A stretch of 7,216 nt of DNA, taken from DASVXQ01 sp046727955. Its GTDB lineage: Bacteria > Actinomycetota > CALGFH01. The notes beneath the pieces were generated by a model, which did not search any database, had not been told where the DNA came from, and saw only the letters and a list, made by a program, of their open reading frames with translations. How positions within the stretch are numbered: the first letter of the stretch is position 1; every line of letters begins with the position of its first letter. The stretch lies in the NCBI GenBank assembly GCA_046727955.1, contig JBKPDO010000261.1, forward strand, positions 1-7,216, written 5' to 3'. The translations under genes were made by a program, and so were the position numbers. Positions 1-6,835 of this stretch are shown here, piece by piece.

Positions 1-37
1 CCTCCCGCGCTTCCAGCTCCGCCATCAACGAGCCCAA
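1..37 (-). CDS. Possible N-terminus of a minus-strand gene running off the left edge
   Basis: Read on the minus strand, a TTG at 37 (or an in-frame ATG at 25) opens a frame encoding MGSLMAELEARE before the window ends. A purine-rich GGAAGGGAG stretch at about 43-51 lies 5-6 bases ahead of the TTG. That is good spacing for a ribosome binding site, and it favours TTG over the ATG, which lies 17 bases away. The visible residues suggest the start of a charged, possibly coiled-coil helix. Only 12 codons are in view, so no family can be assigned, and this could be a chance frame. Confidence 0.3.
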   Translation of the reverse strand, partial: MGSLMAELEARE

Positions 38-49
38 CGTCGCTCCCTT

Positions 50-73
50 CCGTCACCGCACCCTACGTGACGG
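50..73. repeat. 7-bp inverted repeat upstream of the left-edge gene
   Basis: CCGTCAC at 50-56 is the exact reverse complement of GTGACGG at 67-73, with a 10-base spacer. It lies just upstream of the possible TTG start at 37 on the minus strand, so it could be an operator or a leader hairpin. Seven base pairs in GC-rich DNA can also arise by chance. From here to about 275 I see no supported gene. Confidence 0.2.
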
Positions 74-274
74 TCATCCTCTCACGCAGCCAGACCACAA
101 CACCCCAGCTCAACAAGTCCCTGTGAACGAGCTACACCCAAACAGCTTGGCGCGCTTGATCCGCTTGATGACCTCACGTTCCAGCCGCGAGCATGCCAGC
201 GGCGGCTGCCAGACCCCTGGACGCATCAATCCCACCACCCACAGACCGGCGGGACGCCCTCCGCCCCGCGCTGA

Positions 275-496
275 AGGCGGCAACCTACCCGATCTGGATA
301 CCCGTCCGGCTCTCTAGTCGATCAGCTCGTCGCCGACCCAGCCATCCCCGAAGGGCAGTTCCTGTGGTACCGCCGGCAAGAGCTCCTCGACGAACTCCTC
401 GAGCAGCGCGCCCGCGCCGCAGGCCCCAGTACCTTCCACGAACTCGCGGACGTCGCGCTCGACGCGCTCACCGAAGGCGCGCAATCGCATCAGTAA
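275..496 (+). pseudogene. Coding remnant, C-terminal part of an unknown protein
   Basis: The plus-strand frame is open from just after a TGA at 272-274 to a TAA at 494-496. Its last 60 residues look protein-like: an LVADPAIPEGQFLWYRRQEL segment, then a charged helical stretch (ELLDELLEQRARAAG) and a second helix (FHELADVALDALTEG). No ATG, GTG or TTG start lies in frame, so the 5' end is missing or frame-shifted. If one base were missing near 315, this frame would join one opening at GTG 123 and give about 124 residues. That fits the single-base losses elsewhere in the window but is speculation. A hairpin at 513-545 follows the stop by 17 bases, as expected for the end of a gene. No family is recognised. 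The mirror frame on the other strand is also open, so the coding strand is not certain. Confidence 0.35.
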
Positions 497-512
497 CGAT
501 CCATTGAGATCA

Positions 513-545
513 GTGCTGCGGGCTGGTCAGCCCATGGCGCAGCAC
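513..545 (+). terminator. Bulged hairpin after the plus-strand remnant, possible terminator
   Basis: GTGCTGC (513-519) pairs with GCAGCAC (539-545), and inside it GGGCT (520-524) pairs with AGCCC (529-533) around a GGTC loop, leaving a 5-base bulge at 534-538. This gives 12 base pairs, starting 17 bases after the TAA at 496. There is no T-tract, which is common for actinomycete terminators. The terminator role is inferred from position. Confidence 0.35.
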
Positions 546-603
546 CGCCGACATCCGGACCCGACACGGTCTACCGGCCGGATGGTGGCCATTTGCACAC
601 CCG

Positions 604-662
604 TTGTTCAGACCAACCGACGATTGTTCAGTCAGTGTTCAACAAACGCCGACATTGTTTAG
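604..662. repeat. AT-rich island with four TTGTTCAG-like motifs
   Basis: TTGTTCAG occurs exactly at 604-611 and 624-631, 20 bases apart. A near copy, TTGTTTAG, is at 655-662, and an inverted half (GTTCAACAA) is at 637-645. The second and fourth copies share a longer context, CCGAC(G)ATTGTT(C/T)AG. The stretch is clearly less GC-rich than its surroundings. It could be a repressor or recombinase binding cluster, or the worn end of a lost mobile element. No protein partner can be named. Confidence 0.45.
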
Positions 663-667
663 CAGAA

Positions 668-697
668 GCCGGACCCTACAGCAATGTAGGGTCCGGC
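668..697 (-). terminator. Perfect 13-bp hairpin, likely terminator of the minus-strand remnant
   Basis: GCCGGACCCTACA (668-680) and TGTAGGGTCCGGC (685-697) are exact reverse complements around a 4-base loop. On the minus strand the hairpin begins 14 bases after the TGA at 712-714 and is followed by TTCTGCT, which is only weakly T-rich. Its perfection and its place right after a stop codon support a transcription terminator. It may also work in the other direction, between convergent genes. Confidence 0.5.
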
Positions 698-711
698 CGA
701 GGTTGTCCACT

Positions 712-981
712 TCACCTGCGGCGATCCGCCGTGTCCGCGCTTGTTGGCCACTCGCCGTCCGGGATAGGTGTCCAATCCCTCAAGGCCTCACCGATCCGTA
801 CGCAACCCTGCTTCGCGCGGTCGTCGCTGATGCGCTCGATCGCGAACAGCTCGAGCGGGCGCGGTCCACAGGCCAGGAGATGCCCCGCCTTTGGCTCGAA
901 GACATGGTTGCCTGCAGATCGCCGGGCGCCAGCGTCGGCGATCGCTCCGAAGTCCCCCCAATGGGCAGCGCTAACCCGGCG
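712..981 (-). pseudogene. Coding remnant of unknown function ending at a hairpin
   Basis: On the minus strand a frame is open from just after a TAG at 982-984 to a TGA at 712-714, about 90 residues. It includes AHWGDFGAIADAGARRSAG, then HVFEPKAGHLLACGPRPLEL, then FAIERISDDRAKQG. I do not recognise a family. The composition is protein-like, and third codon positions are somewhat richer in G/C than first positions (roughly 77% against 70% by my hand count), which favours this strand over its mirror frame. The perfect hairpin just past the stop also supports it. There is no usable start codon, and the upstream end lies in the tandem GCGCTAACCCG repeats where the IS4 element inserted, so the 5' part is missing. 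A six-base G run (C run on the plus strand, near 954-959) could also hide a frameshift. Confidence 0.35.
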
Positions 982-988
982 CTAACCC
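979..988 (+). repeat. Left copy of the 10-bp IS4 target duplication
   Basis: GCGCTAACCC directly abuts the left end of the IS4 element and is repeated exactly at 2539-2548. Target duplications of 10-13 bp are typical of IS4-family insertion. A further copy of the same 10 bases at 968-977 lies just outside, so the target was already a tandem repeat. Confidence 0.85.
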
Positions 989-1006
989 CAATGCCAGGGA
1001 CTTAGG
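989..1006 (+). repeat. Left terminal inverted repeat of the IS4 element
   Basis: CAATGCCAGGGACTTAGG, an 18-bp perfect match to the reverse complement of 2521-2538. The transposase stop codon (1002-1004 on the minus strand) lies inside this repeat. Confidence 0.9.
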
Positions 1007-2481
1007 GGCCTTGGGCGGGGCTGGTCGTAGGGGCGGCGCGTGGTCGTCGCTTGGTCGGGGCCGGACGGGATGCCGCTACGAGGACGACCGCGTCGGCGGC
1101 AGGGAGGGTTGGTTGCGGCCAGGCCCGATGGCGGGCGCGTTTGACGCCGAAGTTCGACATCTTGCGCTTGACCACCCGGGCAAAGGCCCGCAGCCGACGC
1201 CGGGGCAGCAGCCGCGCAAGGATCTCGGCGATCGCGTCGGCGACCGCGCTGGCCAGGTGCTCAGGGGGAAAGGGCCGCCCGGCCGCTGGCGGTCTGGCGG
1301 CGAACCACCCGCAGCGACCGGACAAACGACAGCCGGTCGGGGTCGACCTGGGCCTGAAGGGCGGCCTGGTGCATCAGCACCCGGATCGCATGGTGGACCA
1401 GCAGCATCCCCCACACCTCCTGGGCGACCAGCTCCGGGCTCTTGGAGCGCAGCACCTGCTTGGGGCCGCGCTGGTGGACCTTGAGCTCATCCAGCGCGGT
1501 CTCGATCTCCCACCGCTGGTGGTACAGCGCCGCCAGCTCCGCTGCGGGCGCCTGGGCCGGGTCCAGGATGGTGGTCAGCAGCCGGTAGGGCGCCCCGCCG
1601 GGCTGGCCAGGACGGCCCGGATCCTTGCCCAGGGTGTACTCCACCACCCGCACCACGATCGGGTCGCGCTTGGCGCGCTGGTCCCGCGCGGCGTAGATGC
1701 GGCTCAGGTAGGACCCGTCGCCGAGCTGGCGGTCAACCGGCAACACCGCGTTGGTCTTGGTCCGCCACATCAGCTCCGCGCCGGTCGCCGCGGCCGCCCG
1801 CCACAGGTCAAACCCGATAAAGCCACGGTCGGCCAGCAGCAGCACACCCACCCCCAGCCGCCCAAACAGCCCCGCCGCCAGGGTGGTCTCGCCCGTGGCC
1901 AGCGGCCCCAGCACGGCGGCGATGATCGCATGGGTGCCGCACTCGGCCAGCGCGACCACGCGGACCTGCGGGAACGCGGTCCGCTCGCCCCGACGGGTCG
2001 TGGGCCGCCCAAACGCCTGCTCGTTGGCGGGCGTGTCGGGCACATCCAAAGTGGTCGCGTCGATCGCCAGCACCCGCAAGCCCCGATACCACGCCCCAAG
2101 GGTGCCCTCGACCGCCAGCGGCCCAGCGACCTCGGCGAACAACGCCTGCAGCGGCCCAGGGCCAAGCCGCTGCCTGGCACGGGTGATCGCCTTGGTGGTC
2201 GGCACCTGCCAGGCACCCCGCCAGCGCCTGGCCCACGCCAGCCCCTCGGTCAGCAGCCGGGCGACCTCCTCGTAGGCCTGCCCGCTGAACAACGCCAACG
2301 CCAACACCAGGTAGACCACCACCCGGGCGGGCAACAGCCGATGCCGCCGCTCCCGCCGGCCCGCCTCATTGACCACCCGGTCCACCAGCTCTGGTGGGAA
2401 CGTCGCGGTCAGCACCCCGATCGCGATCCGATCCGACAGCCGCTCCTGGACTGGCGGCTTGACCTGGCCTGCTCGTGGCAT
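1002..2481 (-). CDS. IS4-family transposase, frameshifted near 1278
   Basis: This is the DDE transposase that cuts and rejoins the element's ends. Counting from the ATG at 2481, Asp141 (LAIDATTLD), Asp218 (LLADRGFIGFD) and Glu327 form the catalytic triad. The IS4 signature is complete: Tyr320, Arg323, Glu327 and Lys334 in YHQRWEIETALDELK. An IS4-type N-terminal domain fills about the first 100 residues. The ATG is chosen because GGAGGTGA sits five bases ahead of it; an in-frame TTG at 2511 has no such site. As written, the frame stops at 1261 after 406 residues. The neighbouring frame continues with PFPPEHLASAVADAIAEI and then RLLPRRRLRAFARVVKRKMS, a typical C-terminus for actinobacterial members. 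Removing one base from the C run at 1278-1280 joins the frames into 492 residues ending at the TAA at 1002. The total is then an exact multiple of three. Either one real insertion or one sequence error explains this. Confidence 0.9.
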
Positions 2482-2485
2482 CCGC

Positions 2486-2493
2486 TCACCTCC
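2486..2493 (-). promoter_or_regulatory. Ribosome binding site fixing the transposase start
   Basis: On the minus strand GGAGGTGA ends four bases before the ATG at 2481. It is a near-perfect Shine-Dalgarno match and decides the start in favour of this ATG over the in-frame TTG at 2511. Confidence 0.7.
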
Positions 2494-2520
2494 GGACGCG
2501 CACAATACCAAGCCTATCGA

Positions 2521-2538
2521 CCTAAGTCCCTGGCATTG
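2521..2538 (-). repeat. Right terminal inverted repeat of the IS4 element
   Basis: CCTAAGTCCCTGGCATTG, an exact reverse complement of 989-1006. It lies just upstream of the transposase gene, so the transposase promoter must sit within about 50 bases or come from outside. Confidence 0.9.
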
Positions 2539-2548
2539 GCGCTAACCC
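2539..2548 (+). repeat. Right copy of the 10-bp IS4 target duplication
   Basis: GCGCTAACCC, identical and in the same orientation as 979-988, directly outside the right inverted repeat. A degenerate relative, TCGCTACCCCG, follows at about 2570-2580. Confidence 0.85.
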
Positions 2549-2628
2549 GAACTCGTGATTCTGTCGTAATCGCTACCCCGCAGCCCGACAGGTGGCACGC
2601 CTGTATCCCTGGGCGGATTACACGGGGG

Positions 2629-4177
2629 TTAGCCGGGCTGAACAGTGTCCGGCTCGGGCGTTGGCGGATCCCAGGGGTTGGCGGTGTGGCCGCCCGGCTC
2701 GATCCCAAACCGCTCTAGCCGTGTAGCCTCCTCACCGCGCCCGGCCCCCTTCAGCGATCGGGCCAGCCGCCCCACCGCGTCGGGGTCACCGGCCTCGGTG
2801 GCACACCGCCACCAGGCCTCGGCCTCCGTCTCCCGCCCGCCCTCCTCCAGCCGCTCGGCCAGCTGGCGCATCACGCCGGGATCGCCGGCCTCGGCGGCTC
2901 GCCGCCAGGCCTGGGCATCCTGACCGCGCCCGGCCGGCTCCAGCCACTCCAGCCGCTCGGCCAGCGCCTGCTTCGCGTCGGGGTCACCCCTCTGGGCAAG
3001 ACGCCGCCACCAGCGCTCGGCCTCCGCGTGCTGCTTGGCCTCCTGCAGCCACTCAGCCAGCTCCCGCATCGCGCCGTGGTCGCCGGCCTCGGCGGCACGC
3101 TGCCACCAGGCCTCGGCCTCCGCGCCCCGCCCGGCCGCCTCCAGCCGCCAGGCCAGCCGCGCCATCGCGGCGGGGTCACCGGCCTCAGCGGCTGGAGCGA
3201 GAAGGTGAGCAGCGTACCGGTACAAGCCCCGTTGTTCCGCGTCCAAGGCCAAGCTGAGGCGGTCGTCGTTGCTGGCAGTGTGGGCGACGACGGCATCCCA
3301 GAAGGACGCCGGCGGTGGGACCCACCGTCGGCGGGCCTGGGCGTGCTGCAAGAGGTAGTCGGCGACGGTGTAGCCAATCGTCGTGCCGATGCCTAGGCCC
3401 GGCGCGGGAATGAGCGGGGATGTGGCGCCATGTAGCTCCTCGGTGGCGTAAGTGATCGCGCGGTCGAGCCACCCGTTGGGCGGCTGCGCGCGATCGCGGC
3501 TGCTCAAGTAGCCGGCAGCTGCCGCCTTGAGCAGTGCGAGCTGTAGAGGCGCCAGGTGACCAAGCCGGCGCGCGTCGATCGCTGCGGTCAACAGCGCTTT
3601 GGCGTAGAGGTTGGTGGCGTGCTCCCAGCGCTCCACCAGCAGGGGGCGCCGGCAAGCACCTGGGTGGGGCCGAAGTCGGGGTCGCCGAGGGCGGTCCCAA
3701 GGCGCGGATCCTGCTCGGCGAGCTGGCGGGCACGGTGGCGTTCTTGATCGGTGAAGTCGCCTAGGTGGATGACCGCCTGGGTGGTAGTGGTGAGGATGTG
3801 GCGGGCGTCCCGGTTCGGGTCGGCCTCAGCCGCTCGTCCGGGCCCGGGGGGCATGGCCGGTCTGCTGGTGAGCTGCTCATACCAAGCTGGCCACATGGTG
3901 GCCAGCAGTAGCATCGGCCGCTCGGGGTCCAGCAGCGCGCGCACGGTGGCCAAGGTGAGCCCGCTGGTCAGGTAGTGCTGGATCTCGTCCAACCACACCA
4001 CCCAGCCAGCCTGGGGTAGCTGCTGGCCTGCCACCGCGCTGGTCAGCTCGGCGGTGTCGGCGGGGTGGTACAACCGCCAGTCGGGCAGTTCGGTGTGGAC
4101 CGTCTCGTAGGCCAGCCTGGTCTTGCCGGTGGAGGAGCCGCCAACCAGCACCACCAGCCCACCCTGTGCGGCGGCCG
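2629..4177 (-). pseudogene. P-loop ATPase with C-terminal Sel1/TPR-like repeats, 5'-truncated and frameshifted
   Basis: Counting from the GTG at 4154, a Walker A motif (GGSSTGKT) is at residues 5-12 and a Walker B motif (VVWLDEI) at 52-58, followed by an LLLATMW strand that could be a sensor segment. The next part runs to the end of one frame near VLAGAP. It continues in another frame as (LL)VERWEHATNLYAKALL through a helical middle domain, then five Sel1/TPR-like repeats and a proline-rich tail ending at the TAA at 2629. Restoring one base in the G5 run at 3642-3646 gives 508 residues from GTG 4154. That GTG is unlikely to be the native start, because it leaves only four residues before Walker A. 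In-frame codons continue upstream (ILDTAAAQGGLVV) until the frame meets a TGA inside the IS21 end, so the N-terminus has been lost. Similar P-loop plus repeat proteins occur in actinomycetes, with unproven function. A STAND-like signalling or defence switch is my inference. The broken 5' end is more certain than the role. Confidence 0.75.
2707..3192 (-). repeat. Five tandem coding repeats (Sel1/TPR-like), about 96 bp each
   Basis: The units are 32, 32, 34, 32 and 32 residues long. Each starts near AAEAGDPxAM and ends near AEAWWRR. Conserved positions are the Gly-Asp pair, a small residue three places on, a Leu-Ala pair, and a double Trp that is reduced to one in the third unit and lost in the fifth. 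The period and consensus resemble Sel1/TPR helical hairpins, which usually bind other proteins. At the DNA level the units remain similar (recurring GCCGGCCTCGGCGGC on the plus strand), so unit number could change by recombination. Confidence 0.8.
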
Positions 4178-4237
4178 TGTCAAGGATCGCGGAATTTCCT
4201 CACTGTCGATCGTCGAAATTCCCCACCCTGTCAGCAC
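4178..4237 (+). repeat. Left inverted end of the IS21 element
   Basis: Read inward, it shares GGATC, CGG, TCGATC, and then the exact block CCCCACCCTG followed by AGCAC with the right end; by hand about 70% of aligned positions match. The match stops 15 bases short of the zinc-ribbon stop codon at 4253, which places that gene inside the element. Confidence 0.75.
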
Positions 4238-4252
4238 CGGATAGCCGGGTGA

Positions 4253-4678
4253 CTACCGGGTGGTCGTGGGCGGCACCTCCTCGCTGAGTAGATCGGCGAC
4301 CGCGACGGGCTCGTCGCAGGATGGGCAGGCGCCGCCGAGGCCGACCCGGTGGCAGAACACCCCGCAGTCTTGGCAGCGCTGCTCGCCGAGGTAGCGGGCC
4401 TGGCAGGACGGGCACGCGTAGACCGTGACCGGCCGCCGAGGACGTGGCGGCGGCACGACGATGGCTGCGGTCGGCGGCTGGTGGCGTCGACGCCAGGCCG
4501 CCTTGCGGCAGGCGTCGGAGCAGAACCGGCGCCTGCCAGCGGGGGTGAACCGGCGCTGGCAGACCGGGCAGACCGGGCAGACCGCCACGGCGGCGCCCGC
4601 GCGGTCGGTACCATCGGGGCCCATCGTCCCGCGATCGTCCCGTGGCGGGCCGTGCGGCTGGCCGGGCTCACACGCCAC
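4253..4678 (-). CDS. Cysteine-rich zinc-ribbon protein, IS21 passenger, 141 aa
   Basis: The gene opens at a GTG (4678) that overlaps the end of istB by eleven bases, which implies translational coupling, and stops at the TAG at 4253. An ATG at residue 20 is an alternative start. Cysteines come in pairs typical of zinc binding: Cys34/37/40, Cys53/57 in FCSDACRKAAWRRRH, Cys89/92, Cys102/105, Cys109 and Cys118/121. The first group resembles a small FCS-like finger with a basic helix after it. The second resembles a double zinc ribbon (YACPSC, RCQDC, ACPSCDEP). A proline-rich linker at about 68-83 separates them. It is unbroken, unlike istA and istB. It is probably a nucleic-acid- or protein-binding helper of transposition, or a passenger that benefits the host. 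Neither role is shown. I believe similar small genes follow istB in other actinomycete IS21 elements, but could not check. Confidence 0.8.
   Translation of the reverse strand: MACEPGQPHGPPRDDRGTMGPDGTDRAGAAVAVCPVCPVCQRRFTPAGRRRFCSDACRKAAWRRRHQPPTAAIVVPPPRPRRPVTVYACPSCQARYLGEQRCQDCGVFCHRVGLGGACPSCDEPVAVADLLSEEVPPTTTR
4558..4584. repeat. Three perfect tandem copies of a 9-bp unit
   Basis: GGCAGACCG occurs at 4558-4566, 4567-4575 and 4576-4584 with no mismatch. It lies in frame within the zinc-ribbon gene and produces the CPVCPVC run, so each copy adds Cys-Pro-Val. Replication slippage would change the cysteine count without breaking the frame. Confidence 0.85.
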
Positions 4679-5481
4679 GGCGGTCGGCCCCCTTGGTCGC
4701 GGCGCGGAGACCCTCGGTGCGGGCCTGGTGGGCGCGCATCCGGTAGGAGGGGCCGTCGATGTTGAGCACCACCGAGCGGTGCAGCAGCCGGTCCAGCATG
4801 GCCGCGGCGACCATGGGATCGTCGAAGATCCGCCCCAGGACGCCACCCCGAGGTTGGTCGTCAGGCAGATCGAGCCCTTACCGTAGCGTTGGGTGACGAC
4901 CTGGAACAGCGCCGCGGCGCCCTCGGCGGGCATCGGTAGGTACCCCAGCTCGTCGATGATCAGCAGCCGGGGGCCGGCGTAAAAGCGCATGCAGGTCGCC
5001 CAGCGGCCCTCGATCGCGGCCTTGTGGCAGCGGGCGACCAGGTCCGCGGCGGTGGTGCAGTAGGTCCGCACGCCGGCGTCGACGGCGGCGTGGCCGAGCG
5101 CGACCGCCAGCATCGTCTTGCCGACCCCGGGCGGGCCGATCAGCAGCACGTTGCCGTGCTCGGCGACAAACCGCAGCGACCCCAGCTCGGCGACCAGCTT
5201 GCGGTCCACGCTGGGCTGGGCGTCGAAGTCGAAGTCGCCCAGCCGCCACGGGGCGGGCAGGCAGGCAAACCGGGCCAATGACGCCTGCCGTCGGGCCTCG
5301 GCGGCGGCGACCTCGACCGCCAGGAGCCGCTCGAGGAAGACGGTGTGGCCGGTGGGCTCGGCGGTGGCGCGCTCCAGCTCGGCGGGCAGCGCCTCGGCGG
5401 CCGCCGTCAGGCGCAGCACGGCCAGGTGGCCGCGGAGCCGCTGGTAGTCGAGGTCTCGGTGGCCTTGCCGGCGGCGCTCAC
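4668..5481 (-). CDS. istB: IstB, AAA+ ATPase helper of IS21 transposition, two frame breaks
   Basis: IstB is the ATP-dependent target-selection partner of IstA. The GTG at 5481 overlaps the istA stop as GTGA, typical of this pair. In the corrected protein, Walker A (GPPGVGKT) is at residues 116-123 and Walker B (LLIIDELGYLPM) at 173-184. The sequence STTN-like (CLTTN) follows near 206-210. The family hallmark DYQRLRGHLAVLRL is near the N-terminus. Two missing bases interrupt it. One is near 5454-5456, where GAG GAC would restore ATEDLDYQRL. The other is near 4832, where TGG GGC CGG ATC would restore SWGRIFDDPM. After the second break the true frame continues through AAMLDRLLHRSVVLNIDG to a TGA at 4668. 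With both bases restored the gene is 271 residues, a normal IstB size. As written, the longer open frame instead runs through into the zinc-ribbon gene, a misleading 459-residue fusion. Confidence 0.9.
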
Positions 5482-6835
5482 CGGGCGCCTGTCCCCAGCT
5501 CGGCGCCGGCGCCCTCGACGAGCTCGGCGTAGCGGCCCAGATCGACGGTGACCTCACGGCCCTGGGGGCCGAGCAGCCGGGCCGCCGCGGCCAGTGCGGC
5601 CGGGCCGGGCGGATGGTTGCCCTTGCGGTCACACGGCCGGGCGGTGGTCAACGACGACAGCACCGTCGCCTCCAGCGCCGCCCGATGCTCGGGCGTGCGC
5701 ACGACCGCGCCCGCGCCGGCCACGGCCAGGCGATGGCTGGCCAGCACCGTCCCCGACGGCGCGTGGACCTCGACGGTGGCCGTGCCGAGCCGGTGGCGCA
5801 GCGTCAGCTGGGTGCCGGTGAGCCCCGGCGGGACCGAGTACCGGTTGCCCCGAAACCCCACGGTGGCGTCAGCGCCGACCAGCCGTGCGACCTCCACCGT
5901 GGCCGGGTACGCACGGCCGGCAGGACCAGCAGGGGCTCGGCGTCGGCCAGCTCACCCACGGTCGGGCGGCGCCTGGCCGCGTGACCGTCGCCCGCGTCCT
6001 CGCCGAGCCAGCCCGCCGGCCGGGGCCGGGCGTCGCCGACCGTGACACAAAACCGGTCCAGCGAGCCCTGGGCCTCCGCCATCGTGGGCGCGGTCATCGT
6101 CTGCCACCAGCGCCCGCACACAAACCGCACCGCGCTTTCCACCGACCCCTTGCGGTTGCCCCGCCGCGGCGGGCACGGCTGGACCACGACACCATAGTGG
6201 CGGGCGACCGGGACGAAGCTGGGCTGCACGTCACCGGTGCCGGGCACGATCACGGTCGCCAGCCGGTCGGTCCGCCAGACCCTCGCGGTGCCACCCAGGC
6301 GACGCAGCACCCCGTCCATCGCCTCGACCAGGTGCGGCTGGTCCAAGGACTCGGCGAGCACCCCCCGGACCCGTCCCGAGTGCGGCAGCGTCCCAAGCAG
6401 CACGTACGCGGTCCCACCCCACGGCGCCCGGCGGCGCTCGAACCAGTCCCACTGCACCTCAGCGCCGGGCGGATGGGCGATCTGGATCGTGGCCCGACCG
6501 GTGACGCCACGGCACCCCTCGCAGTGCGGACGCAGGTCGTGGGTTCGTACCTGCCGGGCGAAGCTCACATAGCTCAGCCCGTAGCCGAGCCGGGTGACCT
6601 CGTCATACAGCGCGCTCGCCCAGATGTGCGGGTCGTCGGCGAACCGGGCGGCCAGATACGCCACGAACGGTCCCAGCGGGTCAGGCGCCACGCGGCGCTG
6701 CCCGGGGGTGCGCTCGCCCCGCACGTAGGCGCGGATGGTCTTGCGGTCACGCTCCAGATGGCGGGCGATGGCCGAAATCGACCAGCCCCGCGCGTGCAGT
6801 GCGTGCACTTCCACATCGTCTCCCCATGTGAGCAT
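5478..6835 (-). CDS. istA: IstA, IS21 DDE transposase, frameshifted near 5911
   Basis: IstA cuts and joins the ends of the IS21 element. Residues 6-40 form a helix-turn-helix (VEVHALHARGWSISAIARHL) that would bind the terminal repeats. The catalytic residues are Asp130 (EVQWDWF), Asp190 (RTDRLAT) and Glu233 (RKGSVESAV). The ATG at 6835 is preceded by GGAGGAGT eight bases upstream. The reading frame breaks after LLVLPAV (residue 308). Adding one base near 5910-5912 (GTG CCG TAC CCG) restores PYPATVEVARLVGADATV and continues into VGFRGNRYSVPPGLTG, the C-terminal beta-rich domain of the family. The product is then 452 residues, ending at the TGA at 5478. Without the repair the catalytic core is complete but the C-terminus is replaced by an unrelated tail. 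Confidence 0.9.

Larger units (their letters stand above)
989..2538 (-). mobile_element. Complete IS4-family insertion sequence, 1550 bp
   Basis: The element is bounded by perfect 18-bp terminal inverted repeats (CAATGCCAGGGACTTAGG at 989-1006 and its reverse complement at 2521-2538). It is flanked by identical 10-bp direct repeats, GCGCTAACCC. It contains a single gene, a DDE transposase on the minus strand with the IS4 Y-R-E-K signature, and almost no other DNA. Intact ends and target duplication show that these are the true borders and point to a fairly recent insertion. The transposase frame is broken by one extra base near 1278-1280, so the copy as written may be unable to move by itself. 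Confidence 0.93.

Noticed and set aside
314..490. Complete 58-residue minus-strand frame from ATG 490 to TAG 314 (MRLRAFGERVERDVREF...)
   Set aside because: It is the mirror frame of the plus-strand remnant ending at 496. The start has no ribosome binding site, and the hairpin at 513-545 fits the plus-strand gene better. The evidence is close, so it remains possible.
604..1005. Plus-strand frame of about 133 residues running into the IS4 end
   Set aside because: It crosses the motif island, the perfect hairpin and the IS4 border. Base composition by codon position slightly favours the opposite strand.
1051..2718. Long plus-strand open frame of about 555 residues opposite the IS4 transposase
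   Set aside because: It is an antisense shadow of a GC-rich gene: low complexity, rich in Arg, Pro, Gly and Gln, with no family features. The minus strand has clear transposase motifs.
4253..5632. A single 459-residue protein joining IstB to the zinc-ribbon domain
   Set aside because: The fusion arises because a missing base near 4832 throws the IstB frame into that of the next gene. The real IstB C-terminus continues in the other frame to a TGA at 4668, and the zinc-ribbon gene has its own overlapping GTG start.
6262..6282. IstA second catalytic Asp in a TDR rather than TDN context
   Set aside because: The Asp itself is present, and I believe this context occurs in actinobacterial IstA proteins, so it is not evidence of inactivation.
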